64,000 nucleotides of DNA from Amyelois transitella (lineage: Eukaryota; Arthropoda; Insecta; Lepidoptera; Pyralidae). Shown in pieces: positions 12,011 through 23,470 of the stretch; the stretch's first letter is position 1, and every line of letters starts with the position of its first letter. The translations under genes were made by a program, and so were the position numbers. The DNA lies in assembly GCF_032362555.1 (NCBI RefSeq), contig NC_083515.1:3197001-3261000 (forward strand), given 5' to 3'. Under the pieces are notes generated by a model. The model saw only the letters and a list, made by a program, of their open reading frames with translations, had not been told where the DNA came from and searched no databases.

Positions 12011-13271
12011 TTAGGTGCGCAACTAAGTACTCGCTGTTTATCGATAGATGGCTCCAAAAGTGAAGTGAAGCCAATTTTTACGCATCAAAGTGTCATGACG
12101 GTAGCTTAGACATTCAGTGAACAAGTGGCTTCAACAAAATCGTGATTCCATTGCGGCGTTATATTCTTTTATTTGAATGAACATGTCCGATTTTGTTCCG
12201 AAAAATGGTCATTTGCGGGAAGTGTTAGTTTTCTTATTTCATTCAAAGAAAACAGCAGCTGAAGCACATCGAGAGCTGAAAAAAGTTTACGGGAACGGAG
12301 TTATAAGTGGGACAACGTGCCGTGACTGGTTTCGTCGCTTCAAAGACGGTGATTTTGATGTTGAGGACAGTCCACGTTAAGGAAGGCCAAAAACTTTGAA
12401 GATGCTGAATTGATGAAACTGCTCGACGAGGATGCATGTCAAACGCAACAAGAGCTTGCTTTAGCATTAGGAGTAACTCGCCAAGCCATTTCGAAGCGAT
12501 TGCATACGTTGGAAATGATTCAAAAGCAAGGAACATGGGTTCCTTATGATTTGAAGCCAAGGGACGTCGAGCGTCGTTATTTCGCCTGCGAACAACTGCT
12601 CCAGAGGCAGAAAAGGAAAGGTTTTCTTCACCAAATCGTGACGGGCGATGAAAAGTGGATTCACTACAGCAATCCAAAGAAAAGGAAGTTGTGGGGACTG
12701 CCTGGTCATGCGTCCACGTCATTGGCTCGGCCGAATATACTGTGTATTTGTAGGGACCAGTTAGCCGTTATTTATTATTGTTGTTGAAACCAAGTGAAAC
12801 TATTACTGGGGAACGATATCGAACTCAATTAATGCGATTGAGTCGAAAACTACGCGAAAAACAGCCACAATACCAGGAAAGGCACGAAAAAGTTATTTTA
12901 CTCCATGACATGGCCTCATGATGCCAAACCTGTTAAAACCTACTTGGAAATGCTCAAATGGGACGTCCTATCCCACCCGCCATATTCCCCATATATCGCG
13001 CCTTCAGATTATTACTTGTTTCGATCGATGGCACATGGTCTCGCGAATCAGGAGTTCCACTCACATTAAGAAATCAAAAAATGGCTTGATTCGTGGATAG
13101 AATCAAAAGACGAACAATTTTATCGAGAAGGTATTCGTGCTTTGTCAGAAAGATGGGAGAAAGTTATGGCAAGCGATGGAAAAAATTTCGATTAATTTGT
13201 ATGTATATTTTTTTGTAGAATAAAATTTAACTTTTAAAGAAAAACAGCGAGAACTTAGTTGCGCACCACTA
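12011..13271 (+). mobile_element. Mariner-type DNA transposon, decayed but with both terminal inverted repeats
   Basis: The left end (12011-12039) reads TTAGGTGCGCAACTAAGT followed by a C/T-rich run to CTGTTT. The right end (13241-13271) is its inverted counterpart, ending AACTTAGTTGCGCACCAC. TA dinucleotides at 12009-12010 and 13272-13273 fit the TA target duplication of the family. The length, about 1.26 kb, is normal for mariner. The edges may shift by one base because the two ends differ in their outermost positions. Confidence 0.9.
12177..13196 (+). pseudogene. Mariner transposase, inactivated by stops and frameshifts
   Basis: Reading along the element, the N-terminal helix-turn-helix is intact (about 67 codons, ending DGDFDVEDSPR) and is cut by TAA at 12378. 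After a one-base shift near 12396 the frame continues through LLDEDACQTQQELALALG, a second DNA-binding helix, and TGDEKWIHY, which supplies the first catalytic Asp. A deletion and shift at about 12740 disrupts the middle. HDMAS, holding the second Asp (about 12907), is followed by a stop. The third Asp is kept in APSDYYLFRSM (about 13000), and the C-terminus SERWEKVMASDGK is still readable. The layout fits a D,D34D mariner transposase of about 345 aa, close to the mauritiana group. It cannot make a working protein. Confidence 0.9.
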
Positions 13272-13273
13272 TA

Positions 13274-15117
13274 CCTAAGTGGGTATAAGTATAATAAGTT
13301 TATGCCTCGTTCAACACGACGATCTATCCTCACATTTTCTCTACAACTTCTCTACTCTGTCCAGCCAGGATCATCCCGCGACTATGGAATTACGACCCTT
13401 AGAAATGAGGGCAGCGAGGTGAGGTGGAAGACTACTACTCCCACCCTTTATACATTAAACTGCACCGAGTGCGTATCAAGGTGAACGACAACCAATCGCG
13501 ATCACAAACAGCACTTTGAACTTTTCTCGATATTTCCGCTTTGTGCACAATCGATAACAATATTTCCGCGAGGGCGACAGAATAACGACGAAGCCGCGCA
13601 AGGGATCTGCATTGGCATTTTACGATAAACGTGCAGCTACGAATGCTCGAAAAATGACATCTTTGGGTCTTGCTATTATTGGCTCGGTCTACCTCTTAAT
13701 GGGTTAATACTATGTCTATGTATTAAACAGACTGGTCGTACTCGTACGTATTATTACTAACACCAGAAGAGTGATGATGGTATGTTATGTATGTGTACCT
13801 ATCGATAATCGATACTTGATGATGGAATGACACTAGTTATTTGAGTTGTAGATTTACACATGTTCCATATACTTAAAAACTGGCTACGCCAAATGCACTG
13901 ACTTAATTATTCTTGTTTAAGTTCGTAGTCCGAAATTAAACGGTTGTTTATCAACATCGTACTTACAGCTAAAGCATTAGGCTCAAAGCAGGTAAAAATA
14001 AATCATTTCCTTAACGTTTGAAATAATGTACACGTTTAGATAGAAAATTGAACCACAGTTGTAGAATTAAGATTCACTATGAAAATATAATTTACATAAA
14101 CATTGAATTAATTAACATATTGGCATACTTTCCACTGCTACAACTAAATCCAATTATTAACGTTCGTTTCCTGATTCAGATATTGTAAGTAGGTATTTTA
14201 ATCAAAAATAGTTAAACAGACAAAGAATAAAGGTAACAAACAAATAAACAAACGTTTCTGCTATCACAATTATTAACTAGAATTTTAACATTTCAGTTTA
14301 AAAGCCATTAAAGAATTTTGATGTTCTGAAGCAACTTACACATACAAAGTTACGTCGTAATATCTCACCCCGTATTACTAGGTGTAGGACACAGGTGCAA
14401 CAACGCATGTTACTTACGCTTTTAAGTGACGCATAGTAAATATACTCAAAAATACACTGTAATCGTACGATAAATCAGGTAGGAACGGCTGTTACTGAAG
14501 TTGTTACCACGTATTTAGGAGTATGTCAACACATTAGGCCGGCCCTCTATGAGAATAGGTAGGCGTCGGCATATGCTCCCCTGTGCAATATTAAAAGGTC
14601 TGGAGTGGTTGGGACTTCATAAAAGCAGATAAAGGGTCCATGGATAAGAGTTGTACTTTGTATATGAAATGCAAAATTCTGCCTTAGCGAATATGCGTGT
14701 GTCATTTCAAATAACTGTATGTCTACATAAAATCTTAGAGTTTCATGTGTATTTATCCTAAAATAATTGTTAACAAATTAATTTGGGACATCTGTTACAC
14801 TTAACAACAGGAAACCTAAAAAGACATTTACATGAAAAACAATAAAATGAAAGTCTGAGTCAAGTATGAAATATTTTTTATTGAATTATCCCGTAATCAA
14901 TATGATACCTGTTTAGTATCTCAATTATTAATAGGTGGATATGTATAAAAAAGATATTTACTTTTCCATTTAAAAACATTGGTATTACTAAGCCTCGTTT
15001 TGTTTTCGGTGATAAACCTTATCTACAACGACATTGGGTTAAATGAGTGTTATCGCACAAAATGTCCTCGGCATTTAACACTTAGATCCAAAAGAAACTT
15101 TTCAAGTGAATAAAGAA
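13274..15117. other. Intergenic, no gene recognised
   Basis: Non-coding, AT-rich, with a somewhat GC-richer segment at 13,290-13,640 in which only short ORFs are open. A short patch at 14,530-14,640 (GGAGTGGTTGGGACTTC) looks like a decayed retroelement piece, but I cannot assign it. Confidence 0.4.
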
Positions 15118-15379
15118 TCTATACTTATATTATAAAGCTGAAGAATTTGTTTGTTTGAACGCGCTAATCTTAGGAACTACTGGTTCGAATTGAAAAATTT
15201 TTGCGTTGAATAGACCATTTATTGAGGAAGGCTTTAGGCTATATAACATCACGCTTCAACTATAAGGAGCAAAGAAATAATGGAATACATGAAAAAAACG
15301 GGGAAATTATTCATCCTTGAGGGCTTCAATGATGCCCAAAATAACTTTTCCACCCGGACGAAGTAGCGGGCACAGCTAG
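15118..15379 (+). mobile_element. Non-autonomous Helitron-like element
   Basis: Begins TCTATACTTATATTATAAAG and ends GAAGTAGCGGGCACAGCTAG. The CGGACGAAGTAGCGGGC segment just before the terminal CTAG is the standard 3' signature of this lepidopteran repeat class, seen again at 23289-23470. No inverted terminal repeats or target duplication. Confidence 0.75.
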
Positions 15380-17954
15380 TTCATTATATATAAGAATAAT
15401 TAAAAAATTAATATTATTATTAAAATAAAATTGTTTTTAAATAATTTTAGTCTATCAATAATAGTTTGGGAAAATATGCATTAATATTTTTTAACGGGGA
15501 CATGAAATCTTAAAAAGTTAGATATAAAACTGGCAAGGCAAAGGCAAATATGATAATGATGAGGTTACAAGTGCAACATATACACTATTGTTCCTTATAG
15601 AACGAGTACTAAAACCAACGTTTCAATACTCAAACATCAGTGGGAATTTGTCCGCCGTTCCTATTCCCACATCCATCGCCATATGCATAACGATTGATTC
15701 GTTCCAATTTAAATATTCAAACAATACAATCAATGACTGATTGAGTTCTCGCTTCACTCTAAATACACCGAGATTGATTGTAACTGAGAGTTAAGCCTTG
15801 CGGCTGCGGTACAGTCCGCTAAAAATTCCCCATTCGATACCAATCCAATTACCGACGCCGTGCCCCGGAAATTCTAAACCGATTATACAGAATTGAAAAC
15901 ATTAAGTACTCCACAGATTTCAACAGTACAACCCCAATTTCGGACCTTATTTCCGAAGTATTCGGTTCGATTTTCAATACACAATTAAGTGATTACGAAG
16001 TCAAAGATGGAATTTAGATGGAAATTATTTGAAAAACTCTTATTTCGCCCGCGAGGAGGCTCTGATTAGGAAAGTTTGATGGGTCGTTTTGAGACAAACA
16101 TGGCGGAGGACGTGACTGAAATATTAAGTTGTTTCGTAACCGGTCGTCAAAACAAATAATTCTGAAGTTTATTAACTACTTAAATATTTCTCTCAAAGCA
16201 CCAACACAATCTTTAAGTAAACTTTGAATTGGAACGGACATAAAATGGAAACTGAAAGATGTTTATATCATTCGCACGGTAGATATCTCCTGAAGAAAAG
16301 GTTACCTGAGCAAAAACAATATTGAACTATTTCAAATTATAATGACAAATGCATCAAAATGTTTAGAAACATGCGGAGGGTGACTTTTTTTACTAGCATA
16401 TATGTAAATCATGAAAATTGGAAAATTTATTCAGTAGAAAATTTAAATTAGTCATATAAAACACAATCGATTAGATTACACGTCGAGGAATATCTCTCGA
16501 TACTCGCACGTTTTGCAACAACAACCGAACTAAATTTGCTAAAAGACTTTCCTCTAATTACCTGTATCAGCTGGGGCGTGTCCAAACACTCGGTTGTTAA
16601 GCCATTATCTTATTTATTGCCTATTGAACTGGTAGCTAAGCTGCTTAGTGAACCATCGCATGTCTAGACAAATACAGATCTTTGCAATTGCAACTCAATT
16701 AAAAGTTATTTCACTTTAACTCATGCATTAATAGACGAAATGTTTTTAGAGTAGCTTCTCGAAATAATTTATCTATTTGTGAAAGTATTAATTTAAAAAT
16801 CTAATAAATAGCTTTCTTTTAGAGAAATGATAGTTTACTTAAAATACATAGGCAATTAGATATTGTTTTTTTTTACGCTTAAGTTATAAAATTTGTGACA
16901 GAAGTAAGGTTCTTACAAACTACTCGTACCAGTATAGAAACTACATAGTAAAAAAAATAACAATCTGTAAAATAATTACTTTGGAGAGAAGTCATAGAAA
17001 TATCCAGAAGCAAATTATTAAGAATATAAAAAGCATGATGTAATCCATAAAGCTGCATCAAAAATTCCCAAATATCAAAGACTACACCGAAATAGGAAGG
17101 GCAAGGAATAACGTAGAGGAATTTATGACAGTCCATAGTGTCGGAGGAACGAAAGCCCAAGATCGTGAGTCACGACTCGAAAGTGACAATGTCGGTACAG
17201 ACGCTTATAAAAGTGCTTTTTTTTCTGATCGCAGCAAAGATTGACCGCTTTTTGTGGCTACCTGTTGCAACTGTTATGTGATGACTTACTGAAAAAAAGT
17301 TGTTGCTACTTGCGGTTCTAATAGGTTTTTGCCGGTTATTGAAATAGTCATACTTAAAAGATCGTGTCGCAATATTGATGATGATCGTGTTGTAACAATC
17401 TTTTAAGTACAATACAATTTTGTCACACGCTTACGCTATGTTTTTATTCCAATAATTTGTGAATTTATTAGTATAATATTCTCACTCGCAGTTACATTAA
17501 ATAACAAATATTTTTTTAAAGATTAAACTAAAAAGACAAATACATTATAAATATTTGGATTTCACAGAATTGTGGAACTCGTTAGTAATTTAAAAGTTAC
17601 CTTTGATAAATTTATAGCCGATTGTACATACTCGTATAAACGTAATGATACGTTCATAGTAATTGATGTCACTTTTGACGCTTCCAGTTAGCCTGTAATT
17701 TGAGCCAGTGATTACAACCAGATAACTCGGTTCACTGCAGCCAAAGACTTTCTCTCGCTATTGTCTTGGATGTCAAATTAATTGATTCGTATCGATTTAT
17801 TATGACTTTGATCAATACTTTCGGTTTCAGATTCTTGCTCTGGGGCGGAGAAATATAGCATTTGTATCACAAGTTATTGTACAGGATAGAATGTTAGTTC
17901 TAAGGCGAAAAATTAGAGCAATGCTATTTTCCACCTTGTGATTATCAATTCTGC
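15380..17954. other. Intergenic, no gene recognised
   Basis: AT-rich with short ORFs only. Around 16,100 there is an isolated AACATGGCGGAGGAC string. Nothing else can be supported. Confidence 0.4.
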
Positions 17955-18200
17955 CGTGTGGTTCCCGGTACCGATAGAAAGAGAATAGGACCACTCCATC
18001 TCTTTCCATGGATGACGTAAAGACGACTAAGGGATGGGCTTATTAACTTGGAATTCTTCTTTTAGGCCATGGGCTAGCAATCTGTCACTATTTTGATCTC
18101 AAAAAGCCAAACAGCTGGCCTTGGCCGGGTGGACAGAGCCAACAGTCTTGAAATGACTATTTGAAGACTGTTGGCTCTGTCCACCCGGCAAAGCAAATAT
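17955..18200 (+). repeat. Main SINE family copy with an internal inverted duplication
   Basis: Reads from the head (GTGTGGTTCCCGGTACC) through CCATGGATGACGTAAAG, GGGCTAGCAA and CAAACAGCTGGCC. The part that should follow appears as a perfect hairpin: arm 18124-18149, 14-base loop, arm 18164-18189. The right arm is the normal SINE sense sequence (AAGACTGTTGGCTCTGTC...) and the left arm is its complement. The microsatellite tail is lost. Confidence 0.8.
18124..18189. repeat. Perfect 26-bp inverted repeat (hairpin)
   Basis: Arms 18124-18149 and 18164-18189 are exact reverse complements (starting GCCGGGTGGACAGAGCC), separated by 14 bases. Both arms are SINE sequence. A hairpin this perfect is probably young, or kept by conversion between the arms. 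Confidence 0.9.
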
Positions 18201-18339
18201 TTATTTATTTATTTTTATAGGTACTTAATTATATGTATGTCTGTATGATAATTTAATACCTAGAAAGAAGTCTCCATTAGAAAGAAGAGAAATTTGAAAA
18301 GTAAGTCCACTTGTTAGACTCTACAGATTTTACTTTATG

Positions 18340-18450
18340 ATATTTCAGAGTCACGATCAAAGACACACCTCACTCTAGGCCCTTGTCTAGAGAGGTGAGG
18401 ACCTAACAGGGAATGACATCAGGAAGAGGAAGATAGGTATTACCAAAACT
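18340..18450. repeat. Unassigned dispersed repeat fragment
   Basis: Contains TAGAGAGGTGAGGACC and GGAATGACATCAGGAAGAGGA. A related segment lies in TSEN54 intron 4 at 37800-37935 (CGAGAGAGGTGAAAATGTGACC, then ACACCAGGAGGATGATGAG). I cannot name the family. Confidence 0.4.
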
Positions 18451-18714
18451 TCAAGAAAAAACTATTACAAACAAATCTTGCAGTCTAACTGCAAGCAAAA
18501 TGAACCCAGGATCTGAACAATACGTTAAATGTAGCATGCAAATCCGTAGATTTGATGGTTTCGATAACTGCTCACAAAGCTCTAATGAAGGCAGCATAAG
18601 TCACGAGCTGGTAATTATTAGGGAAAGCAGACCTTACTGGAAGACTCAGCCAATCAGAAGTTACATATGTGGTCATGTCGGCACTAACAATGATCATTCT
18701 ACGTAGGTACTTAT

Positions 18715-18800
18715 ATAAAATCAAGCCTCTTTCCTGGAGGTAGGCACATCTTTCCACTTGCCACGATCCCTGTATACTCCTTTTGCTAGCTCATATTTAT
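18715..18800 (-). repeat. LINE 3'-tail fragment
   Basis: The complement matches the last coding bases of the LINE: CCTCTTTCCTGGAGG, TAGGCA, CTTTCCACTTGCCACGATCC, ATACTCC. The microsatellite is absent. Confidence 0.75.
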
Positions 18801-19645
18801 TTTCAATTATATTTCCGACAGAAAGCAATTGCTATTTCTATTAAATTGTACAAAATTATAGTTCCGTGCATTCCAGAGAAATAACAATGAAGTAAGTTGT
18901 TGTACACTACAAAATTGTTGTAGCAACAATAAAATGGCGGCGGCCGGCGACGATGCAGTCTCTAGGAGTGCATTTTATTGCGCACATTGAGACATTTTGA
19001 GAGCCAGCTCGGATATGATATTTAAATTGTATTCTTTAATGTCTTTTGGAAACTGGAATTGTCGCCGCGAATATTGCGTTTAATTTTGCTGCTTTTAACA
19101 GTAGTTAAAGAAAAATGTTATGAAATTCTTCTCTTTGTTTTTATGGACGTTTTCGTTATTCTTATATTTTTCTTACTTGATTAACTTGTTGAGAATCTCA
19201 AAAATACCTTGTTCATAATTTCTTACATCATTGAATCCCCATTGTCCATCAATGGAAAAATATTTTCAAAATAAAGGAAGACGGTCATCTAAATATGTAC
19301 CTTTTTTCGCTTTTCTGAGATTTCTTTTGATTTATTTTTTGAGAATTAGTATAGTAACGTTTTTATTGTTACGGTCTTATACTTCGATATAACATAGGTA
19401 AGTGTTCAAAGTTCAGAAAAATCGTGGATCACTAAAGCCAACAATTTTAACGGACCATATAATATTAAAAAATATTTTAAACTCTGTGACTGATTATATT
19501 GATTGTTGGATATAAAAACACTTACTCAACATCGTGTGACGCGAGACAGACCACCCATGTTACTGACGCAGCAAACCGCACAACACCTGGCCTCGCCTTC
19601 TACTCTGTATTTCTGATTAAAGTTTTATCAATAATGATGACATTT
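18801..19645. other. Intergenic; short GC-rich ATGGCGGCGGCCGG patch
   Basis: Non-coding. A GC-rich patch at 18,930-18,965 (AAAATGGCGGCGGCCGGCG) stands out from the AT-rich surroundings. No gene. Confidence 0.35.
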
Positions 19646-19850
19646 AACATACATACATACATATAATCACGTCTATATCACTTGCGGCGAAGGCAGAATC
19701 CACAGATTTGAAAAGACTAAAATAAAATAAATAAAGTTAATAATGGAATTGAGATTCAAATAGTGACAGTTTACTAGCCCTTCGCCTTATTAGCCATGCC
19801 CTTAGTCGCCTTTTATGACATCCATGAAAAAGATATGGTTAGTCCTATAG
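19646..19850 (-). repeat. Main SINE family copy with (CATA)n tail
   Basis: Starts with ACATACATACATACATAT, then ATCACGTCTATATCAC, GGAATTGAGATTCAAATAG, CTTAGTCGCCTTTTATGACA. This is the reverse complement of the SINE with its microsatellite tail. The head is missing beyond about 19,850 and an internal AT-rich segment replaces part of the body. Confidence 0.85.
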
Positions 19851-20556
19851 AAATTGGGTTTTAACTAGCCTTTTCGTGGGACTTAGCGTCTTTAAAATTC
19901 AGTTAAAAATGGTCTTTAAGGTTTTTTCGTTACGAACAAAAATACAAATATTTTCTTTTTATTATGCATGAGTATTGACTGGATAAAGATTTTTTTAGAG
20001 TGCAACCACTATTGTCATTTTGAATTATTCTTACTTTTAATATTTATTAAACGTTTGAATGATAGGATTCGGAACAATATTAGTCCGATTTGAATCATAG
20101 TTAAGTAATAATTTTTTTATCAGCTACATAAGTAGCGTATTGAAATATGCCTATATTTTAATCCAGTTCACTAATCCCAGTAAACTTTATTTAATGCTCA
20201 TTGTAGAAATGTAAATGGCTATAGATTACTTTTCCGTTTGTTTAGATAATGCTCGGAACAAGTTGAAACAGATCCATTCATGGCGTGTAATGTGAATCAC
20301 GCTGATTCATTAAAAACATAATGTTGAACAGACGATTACCTACATTTGTCAGCTATAATTCTCGTCATGTCACAATAGAGTTCACGTGTGAAGGTATTAA
20401 AATGGTTATTTTATTTATTTACTTAAATTTTAAAGTCATTAAGAAGCCGTTGCGAGTGTGCGATGATTTTTTATTAGCAATATCTTTTTTAGGCATCGCA
20501 ATATTTAAATTTTATTTCTTTTTAAGGGAAGTGCCGTGTAGTTCTTGGCAGTCTTA

Positions 20557-20640
20557 AGTGTGACCACTCCGTCCATCCTTTCCATGGATGTCGTAAAAGG
20601 CGACTTAGGAAATAGGCGCATATTAATCTAGTTCAAACTA
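20557..20640 (+). repeat. Main SINE family, head-side fragment
   Basis: GACCACTCCGTCCATCC, TTTCCATGGATGTCGTAAAAG and GCGACTTAGGAAATAGG match the head half in sense orientation. The rest is lost. Confidence 0.7.
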
Positions 20641-21154
20641 CTACCTATAGGTATTTGCGAATTGCTTTGCTGGTCAGCAAACTACCAGACCAATAACTAA
20701 GCTGATCCTAAGTTGAAATAATATCACATGACCTCTATCGATTACACACCGCAATGAAACAAACAGTTCGCTGTAATGTAACTTGCACTTATATCTTAGG
20801 CACCAACCACAGAGCTCGGAACTCCAAACAAGCGGCAAGTTTACATTCGCCAAATACCCGACGCCAAGCAAGCCGAGCAGATCCAAACTACAATAATTCA
20901 ATAACAAGTTAACTTGTACCGAGAATTCCACCACACACTTTGCACGGAAGTCTTCGTATTCGCCCTCGACATTTTACAAATAGAAGTAAATTTTATGCGC
21001 TATCTGAACTTTGTTATGTCTTTAGGTATTTAATGGTCAATTGTCACATTTATTCAATCGAATTAATTATTTATTCCATTTTTAGTTTGAGCACTTGAGC
21101 TTACATTTTCATTATATTTCGGTATGGACAATTACAAGAAATTAGTAGGTATCA
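20641..21154. other. Intergenic, no feature recognised
   Basis: No coding potential or repeat that I can name. Ends at the target-site duplication of the next SINE. Confidence 0.4.
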
Positions 21155-21170
21155 CTAAAATAAATAAACC

Positions 21171-21539
21171 TTCTTCTTCCTGGCTATAGAGTCCCGGTTG
21201 CATCCTCACCACTCTGGAGAGGAGCCCAGGGTAAGCCATGGATCCCGGATTGGATGAGTCAGGTTTTAACACGAAGCCACTCCAGTCTGACCTTCATAAC
21301 CTTTACAGGGGAACCTCACCCGTATTGGATCGATCATGGTTACACATCCAGTTCTCTGAATGTGCAGGTCACCTCTCGAGGTTTTTCCTCACCGTAAGAG
21401 CATCGGTTAGTTATCAAACTAATGTACATAACTTCGAAAATAGTCATTCGTACATGGCCGCGGTAGGATTCGAACCGGTGCCTTTTATGCGCAACCGCGC
21501 GTTTTAACCACGCACCTTAGCGATTCGACCACCGAAACT
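21171..21539 (-). repeat. Full-length tRNA-derived SINE with target-site duplication
   Basis: On the minus strand the head (21539 downward) reads CGGTGGTCGAATCGCTAAGG, and a B box GGTTCGAATCC lies at 21467-21477, as in tRNA-derived polymerase III promoters. The body continues to a TTC-rich end at 21171. CTAAAATAAATAAACC (21155-21170) and CTAAAATAAAGAAACC (21540-21555) flank it and differ at one base of 16, which marks the target-site duplication. Other family members: 8715-8800, 25275-25500, about 55855-55930 and 57555-57860. Confidence 0.88.
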
Positions 21540-21555
21540 CTAAAATAAAGAAACC

Positions 21556-23288
21556 AGGTACTTAATATTTAAGTTCAATATCCATATTTATAATTGAGGT
21601 ATATTTCTTTAATCGCTTTAATTTCAAACTTTCATGGTAATTTGCCATACCTATATACAATTTTATCTAAGTAACATAGGTACATAATTTATTCTGAAAC
21701 ACTTAATCCTCACTTTGTTGACTCACAGTATTAGTTAAAAGATTGTCTGCAATACAACATCAACATTAACAAAACTCATATCATTAACAAACATAGCTCG
21801 TGATTAAAGAGCATCAAGGTTCAAGGTAGGTTATTCAGAAGTAGTTAGTGCTTATTTACAATGTTGTGACTTCCCATGACCGCGAGAATATAAATTAGTT
21901 TTCCCAAGCGACTGAAACGTGGTGTTCGTGAGCTTAACTTACTATTGTCTGCCACGGCCTAGCTGGACCTTTATACTCGTACTGCTTCGAAATACATAAT
22001 TCTACAATATGTTAACTTCTTCATAAAATATGTGCCTGCAGTTGATAGTTCCGTATATGCAAGTGCACTCAAGGTAAAGCCATGTAGGTTCATAAAGGTA
22101 TTGCAACATACGTCAACAGCTGCCACACGAAACTTCCCGGATTATTTTAACCCATCATTAATTTTTATTATTTTTTTCTAGAAAAATAACTATGTTCGCT
22201 TCTAAGTGTAAAAAGAGTGTCATTATTATGACATAAATTTACTTTATTAGCACTTTCTTTGTCTGGATTGGGTTCTCTCTGAGAAGCATTCTAGGTCCGC
22301 TTACTATTACGTTCTAGGAATGAGTAAATCAGGTACAAACAAAAAATATTTTCCTATATATTATAGTAACATAAATCTGACTTTTTCTTTTTTCGTGTCA
22401 CCATTAACTTAATCCAAACAATTTAATTTCAAATAAGACACCAGTTCTTAAACATCTGAACTGAACTTAAGATTTTACCTATAAAGCTGTTATTAATAGC
22501 ACAAACACAAAGTATTGTTGTAACAGTAGCTAGCCAGCTTTCGACAGCCTCGTGACTCACGATGTACCTTAATCAACCAGTAAAGTTATACAAAACGCTT
22601 ATTTATTTGCTCAAGATGACCTCGGTGCATCTCGAAGGCCGAGACATTGATCTTGGTAGAATGTAGAAACAAGATGTCTAATGACGCATTTGGAACAAGT
22701 GTAGAAAGCTCTGACTTATGTTTGGTTGCGATCACAATGTAAGTACTTTCAGTTGTTTTAACCTACGTTTGCGCATTTTAATGATGACTTAATTATGTTC
22801 TTTAAATGATTTTATCTTGAAATACATTTAATAGAGTTGAGATTATTTTGAAAATAATTATATTGATTAACTATTTTTTTCCGCTTCATGAGAACTTTAG
22901 GAAACTTCAATATATGTCTACACTGTCTATATGATTTTTAGTAATTGACACGGAAATTGCTTTAATCCATAAAGCAACAAAATAATTCTAATTATCAAAC
23001 CGGTGTTTTCTCGTGTACTTTGTGCTCTTTTCCTTAATTTATTTAGGCAAAGATCGCGGATAATTTGATAAGAAAATGTTCTCCAAGATTAAATGTTCTA
23101 ACACAGATAACTCATTTATATAAACAATGCATTATATGAGTATATTCCCCATGAATGTTGCATACCAAGTAAACAATGTACACTACCTACAATAGCCCTC
23201 CGTAAGCATTAAATTACTTTCGAATCGGATGTCAGGGTTTCTAGAAATTTACTCTGTTCTAGGTGCCTTGCAAGCTACAACTTTGAAA
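21556..23288. other. Intergenic, no gene recognised
   Basis: AT-rich non-coding DNA with no supportable ORF or terminal-repeat element. Confidence 0.4.
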
Positions 23289-23470
23289 TCCTACTAATAT
23301 TATAAATGCGAATGTTTGTTACTCTTTCACGCAAAAACTACTGAACCGATTGCGATGAAATTTGGTATGTAGATAGCTGAAGACCCAGAATAACATATAG
23401 GCTACTTTTTATCCCGGAGTTCCCGCGGGATTGATAGATTCATGCGGACGAAGTCGCGGGCGGCCTCTAG
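23289..23470 (+). mobile_element. Non-autonomous Helitron-like element, complete short copy
   Basis: Begins TCCTACTAATATTATAAATG and contains CTACTGAACCGATTGCGATG and AATTTGGTATGTAGATAGC. It ends GGACGAAGTCGCGGGCGG followed by CCTCTAG. Head, core and CTAG end all match the widespread lepidopteran Helitron-like repeat class. A second, degenerate head-side piece follows at 23475-23565 (AAAACTTCTGAACCGATC). Confidence 0.85.

Noticed and set aside
12243-12722. 159-codon minus-strand ORF in the mariner
   Set aside because: It is antisense to the transposase relic and has no independent content.
21460-21539. A functional tRNA gene on the minus strand
   Set aside because: There is a B box, but the sequence continues as a repeated SINE body with target-site duplications, and the tRNA-like part is not a clean cloverleaf.
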